A stretch of DNA of 10,750 bases from Candidatus Rokuibacteriota bacterium (GTDB taxonomy: Bacteria > Methylomirabilota > Methylomirabilia > Rokubacteriales > CSP1-6), in the NCBI GenBank assembly GCA_016177555.1, contig JACOVB010000386.1, positions 1 to 10,750 on the forward strand, read 5' to 3'. The translations under genes were made by a program, and so were the position numbers. The notes under the pieces are model-generated. The model was not told the origin of the DNA and did not search any database. It worked only from the letters and a program-made list of their open reading frames with translations. This document shows positions 7,928-10,750 of this stretch, piece by piece (within the stretch, counting starts at the first letter, position 1; each line of letters opens with the position of its first letter).

Positions 7928-7944
7928 GTGAGAAGCCGACACGC

Positions 7945-8418
7945 ATGCTGAGACGATCGCAGATCACCATGACCCCGGCCGAGCTCGAGGCCTTCCTCGA
8001 CGAGGAGCGCGTCGTGACGTGCGCCACCATTGGCCCCGACGGACGCCCGCACCTCATGCCGCTGTGGTACGTCGTGGACGGCACGACGATCACCACGTGG
8101 ACCTTCGGCAAGTCGCAGAAGGTGAAGAACCTGGAGCGGCTCCCCCGGGCCACGCTCCAGGTGGAGGCGGGCGACCTCTACGTCGAGCTGCGCGGCGCCA
8201 TGATGGAGTGCGACGTGGAGCTGATCCGCGATCTCGACGCCGCGACCGAGATCGGTTTGCGCCTCGGCGTCCGCTATGCCGCCGCCACAGGGGGAGCCGT
8301 GCCGGCGGAGGAGCGCCGGCAGATGCTCGCCAAGCAGGCGCCCAAGCGCATCGGCCTTCGCTTCCATCCGACCCGCATCGTCACCTGGGACCACCGCAAG
8401 CTCGTCACCGGTCCCTAG
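7945..8418 (+). CDS. PPOX-fold (pyridoxamine 5'-phosphate oxidase-like) flavin/F420-binding protein
   Basis: The product is 157 residues with the split-beta-barrel PPOX pattern. VVTCATIGPDGRPHLMPLWYVVDG spans about residues 23-46, TFGKSQKVKNLERLPRATLQVEAGD spans about 53-77, and YVELRGAMMECDVEL spans about 79-93. The GRPHLMPLWY and KSQKVKNL segments match the cofactor-phosphate contact regions of FMN- or F420-dependent family members. The chosen ATG at 7945 has GGTGAGAAG about 9 nt upstream, overlapping the end of the CoA-transferase gene. An internal ATG at 7969 lacks an obvious ribosome site. The protein may be a small oxidoreductase or a flavin/F420/heme-binding protein, and the family is functionally mixed. 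It lies in a tight plus-strand run between the CoA-transferase and the PP-loop gene. Confidence 0.88.
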   Translation: MLRRSQITMTPAELEAFLDEERVVTCATIGPDGRPHLMPLWYVVDGTTITTWTFGKSQKVKNLERLPRATLQVEAGDLYVELRGAMMECDVELIRDLDAATEIGLRLGVRYAAATGGAVPAEERRQMLAKQAPKRIGLRFHPTRIVTWDHRKLVTGP

Positions 8419-8419
8419 C

Positions 8420-9757
8420 GTGACCCGGGAGCTGGTGGCCGGCGACATCACGCTGAGCGAAGGCGGGGCGCGTGCCAGGCTCTCCTGCCGGGTGGAGGCG
8501 CGCGGCGGCTCGCGGCCGGCCGGGCTGCCGGAGACGCTCTGGGTGGAGACCCCCCGGGAGCTCGCGCCCGGGATCCTCGTCGGGGGCGATGCGTTCCTGC
8601 CCGTGCTCCTCCTCGTGGCGATGCGCCACGAGATCCCGCGCCTCGTCATCGAGGGCGACGTGTCCGCGTTGCTGCTGGCGTCCTCCCGTCGGATCGCCGA
8701 GATCTATCAGCGGTGGAGCCTGGACATGGGGCGTCCGCTCGGGCTCGCCGAGGTGAAGGCCGCCGGTGCGGCCGAGCGCCCCCGGGGCAGCATCGGGAGC
8801 GCCGCGTTCTTCTCTGCGGGCGTGGACTCCTTTTTCACGCTGCTCAGGAACGCGCGGCGGTATCCACGCGACGACGACCGGGCGATCACCCACCTGCTCG
8901 CGGTTGGCGGCTTCGACATCCCGCTGGAGGACGAGGCGCTGTTCGGACAGCTCGTGGCCGCGGGGCACGACGTGGCGCGGGAGATGGGCAGGACCCTGGT
9001 CCCCGTCCGCACCAACGCCCGGGACATGCTACGGGAGGTGCACTGGTACCACTTCGGCCACGGCCCGGCCCTGGCCGCGGTGGCGCTGGCCCTCGGCGGC
9101 GCTTTCCACACCGTCTACATCCCGTCGGGTCGGTCCATCCTCGAGCCGTTCAGCGCCGCCGCCTCGCACCCCGGCGTCGATCCGCTGTGGTCCACGGAAG
9201 GGTTGGAGCTCGTCCACGACGGCTGCGATACCCCTCGTGTCGGCAAGGTGCCGCTCGTGGCCGCCTCGGATCTCGCGCTCCGCCACCTACGGGTGTGCTG
9301 GGAAAACCGTGGCGGACGCTACAACTGCGGCCGCTGCGAGAAGTGCGTCCGCACCAAGGTGATGCTCGCCCTGCACGGGGCCCTTGCTCGTGCCACCACG
9401 CTGCCAGGCCGCATCGAGCCGGAGGATCTCGAGCGGGCCCCGCGCTCAGCCCCGGAGCGCTGGAGGCGCCTCGTCGAGGAGATCCGCGCCCGGGCCGGCG
9501 CGGCGGTCGAGTGGCTGCCGGTCGTCGACGCCGTCGAGGCCGGCCTGGCCCGCGCGTCCTGGGACAGCTCCCTGCTGGGCCGGATGGACGGGACGGTGTC
9601 ACGCTGGCTCAGGCGAGCCGGCGTGACCGCATCGAGGCTCGACGCCCTCGATGTGCGCCTGCTGGGGGGGCGCGGTGGACGTATCTACCGTCGATTCCAG
9701 CGGCGGACCCCGGGCGCCCGCTCGGGTCGCAGCCCGGGCACAGGGAGCGGGGTCTAG
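8420..9757 (+). CDS. QueC-like PP-loop ATPase-superfamily protein, function unknown
   Basis: This is a 445-residue protein starting at GTG one base after the PPOX stop, which implies translational coupling; no clear separate ribosome site is visible. Residues 1-120 form an N-terminal region I do not recognise. FFSAGVDSFFTLL (130-142) is a PP-loop, with Ala in place of the first Gly of the usual SGGxDS. THLLAVGGFDIPLED and VPVRTNARDMLRE follow. Four cysteines, C293, C303, C306 and C309 (CWENRGGRYNCGRCEKCVRT), have the C-x9-C-x2-C-x2-C spacing of the QueC zinc site. The length is about twice that of QueC, with extra N- and C-terminal domains, and the family acid and substrate residues of QueC are not obvious. 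It probably adenylates something, but no substrate can be named. No queuosine genes are nearby. The C-terminal end is basic and glycine-rich. Confidence 0.7.
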   Translation: MTRELVAGDITLSEGGARARLSCRVEARGGSRPAGLPETLWVETPRELAPGILVGGDAFLPVLLLVAMRHEIPRLVIEGDVSALLLASSRRIAEIYQRWSLDMGRPLGLAEVKAAGAAERPRGSIGSAAFFSAGVDSFFTLLRNARRYPRDDDRAITHLLAVGGFDIPLEDEALFGQLVAAGHDVAREMGRTLVPVRTNARDMLREVHWYHFGHGPALAAVALALGGAFHTVYIPSGRSILEPFSAAASHPGVDPLWSTEGLELVHDGCDTPRVGKVPLVAASDLALRHLRVCWENRGGRYNCGRCEKCVRTKVMLALHGALARATTLPGRIEPEDLERAPRSAPERWRRLVEEIRARAGAAVEWLPVVDAVEAGLARASWDSSLLGRMDGTVSRWLRRAGVTASRLDALDVRLLGGRGGRIYRRFQRRTPGARSGRSPGTGSGV

Positions 9758-9804
9758 TGGCCGGTCTCGGAGGCTCGTCCACACGCCCGACCACTGGAGC
9801 CGCC

Positions 9805-9832
9805 CCGACATGGACCTGGTGTGTCGTATGAT
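9805..9832 (+). promoter_or_regulatory. candidate sigma70 promoter of the aldehyde:ferredoxin oxidoreductase gene
   Basis: CCGACA (9805-9810, four of six matches) and TATGAT (9827-9832, five of six) are separated by 16 bp. This lies in the 140-bp gap before the AOR gene. The transcription start would fall near 9839, about 60 nt before the ATG. Confidence 0.42.
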
Positions 9833-9897
9833 TCCGGAGTGGCGCCGTCACCGCCGCTGACCGTGAACCCCGGCAGCCCCTGACAAGGAGAGCCCCC

Positions 9898-10750
9898 ATG
9901 GCATCCGGTGTCACCCAGAAGCTCCTGCACGTCGATCTCACGACCCGGCAGACACGCGTCGAGGAGATCCCCGAGACGATCCTCCGCAAGTACATGGGCG
10001 GTGGTGCGCTGGCCTGCCACCTGCTCTTGCGCGAATTGCCCCCGGGCGTGGACCCGCTCGGCCCCGACAATGTCCTGGTCTTCACCACGAGCATCATCAA
10101 CGGGATGTCGCTCTCGGGGACCAATCGCTACACGGCAGCGGCCAAGTCACCGCTGACGGGCGGCTACGGCGAGTCCGAGGCGGGCGGCTGGTGGGCGCCC
10201 GAGCTGCGCGCGGCCGGCTACGACGGTGTCGTGATCCGCGGCCGCTCCGAGACCCCGGTGTACCTCTGGATCAAGGACGGCGAGGTCGAGATCAGGGACG
10301 CGCGCGCCTACTGGGGAAAGCTCTCGGGCGAGGTCCAGGCGGGGCTCGAGCAGGAGCTGGGCGACAAGCGCATCCGGGTGCTGCAAACGGGCGTGGCCGG
10401 CGAGAAGGGCGTGCGGTTCGCGGCGATCGTGAACCAGCTCAAGCACTTCCACGGCCGCTCGGGGCTCGGCGCCGTCATGGGCTCGAAACGCCTCAAGGCC
10501 ATCGCCGTCAGGGGCAGCAACCCCCCCGTGGCCCAGGACAAGGCAGCGGCCAGGAGCGGGCTCACCTGGTTCCGCGAGCACTACGACCGCTCGAAGGACC
10601 GCTTCCACCAGCTCGGCTCATCCGGCGGGCTGCTGGCGCTGGAGGCGGGCGGCATCCTCCCCACCCGCAACTTCCGCGACGGCTCCTTCGAGCACGCCAG
10701 GGCGATCAGCGGCCAGACGATGGCCGAGACCATCCTGGTGAACCGCGGCA
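9898..10750 (+). CDS. aldehyde:ferredoxin oxidoreductase family protein, N-terminal part (truncated by window edge)
   Basis: The first 284 codons of an AOR-family tungsten enzyme are present. The ATG follows AAGGAG (9885-9890) by 7 nt. LLHVDLTTRQTRVEEIPE and YMGGGALACHLLLRELPPGVDPL form the usual N-terminus. The tungstopterin-binding block NRYTAAAKSPLTGGYGESEAGG lies at about residues 76-97, followed by WWAPELRAAGYDGVVIRG. Later come TGVAGEKGVRFAAIVNQLKHFHGRSGLGAVMGSKRLKAIAV and LPTRNFRDGSFEHA, also typical. These enzymes oxidise aldehydes to carboxylic acids with ferredoxin, or run in reverse, using a bis-pyranopterin tungsten centre and one [4Fe-4S] cluster. The cluster cysteines lie further downstream, outside the window except for any not yet reached. 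Specificity (AOR, formaldehyde or benzoyl-CoA reductase-type member) cannot be assigned from this part. Confidence 0.93.
   Translation, partial: MASGVTQKLLHVDLTTRQTRVEEIPETILRKYMGGGALACHLLLRELPPGVDPLGPDNVLVFTTSIINGMSLSGTNRYTAAAKSPLTGGYGESEAGGWWAPELRAAGYDGVVIRGRSETPVYLWIKDGEVEIRDARAYWGKLSGEVQAGLEQELGDKRIRVLQTGVAGEKGVRFAAIVNQLKHFHGRSGLGAVMGSKRLKAIAVRGSNPPVAQDKAAARSGLTWFREHYDRSKDRFHQLGSSGGLLALEAGGILPTRNFRDGSFEHARAISGQTMAETILVNRG

Noticed and set aside
6253..8418. A 721-codon plus-strand frame running through the peroxiredoxin, CoA-transferase and PPOX genes
   Set aside because: Its first three quarters are a shifted reading of better-supported genes with recognisable motifs; only the last 157 codons, from 7945, are real.

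Overview
The window is very GC-rich (about 70% by eye) and densely packed, with a mix of GTG and TTG starts, clear Shine-Dalgarno sites, and genes of the kind found in large, metabolically versatile soil or sediment bacteria: an acyl-CoA synthetase, a CaiB-type CoA-transferase, an aldehyde:ferredoxin oxidoreductase and a hybrid histidine kinase. The tungsten-enzyme gene, the selenocysteine codon and the base composition would suit a Rokubacteria/Methylomirabilota-like or deltaproteobacterial genome. That placement is inference only. Nothing in the window identifies the taxon.

Left part (1-2000). A minus-strand acyl-CoA synthetase runs off the left edge. Its promoter is very readable, a perfect TTGACA, 17 bp, then TAACAT, with an inverted repeat directly downstream that looks like a repressor operator. 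Divergent from it is a short M6-peptidase-like protein with an HDxxH instead of HExxH zinc motif. It converges on a minus-strand SLOG-family gene whose conserved N-terminus has no ATG/GTG/TTG start in frame.

Minus-strand block (2000-5640). A membrane-bound hybrid histidine kinase with a C-terminal receiver domain is preceded by about 225 bases that hold an apparent remnant of a second copy of the SLOG gene's 3' end. Upstream of that is a two-gene unit, a DinB-fold protein followed after 19 nt by an alpha/beta hydrolase.

Plus-strand block (5736-10750). A 60-codon C-terminal remnant of a ketopantoate-reductase-like gene precedes the main find: a 2-Cys peroxiredoxin of 205 residues in which the peroxidatic cysteine codon is an in-frame TGA. 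The TGA is followed at about 20 nt by a perfect 8-bp stem with a GGC loop, which fits a bacterial SECIS element. The gene is therefore read as a selenocysteine peroxiredoxin. Ordinary gene finders would call only the 132-residue downstream part. It is followed by a strong hairpin, a family III CoA-transferase, a PPOX-fold flavin/F420 protein, a QueC-like PP-loop protein of unknown role (1 nt after the previous stop), and the N-terminal 284 codons of an aldehyde:ferredoxin oxidoreductase that runs off the right edge behind its own candidate promoter.

The genes do not form one obvious pathway. Themes are acyl-CoA and aldehyde metabolism (synthetase, CoA-transferase, AOR) and redox defence (seleno-peroxiredoxin, PPOX protein).
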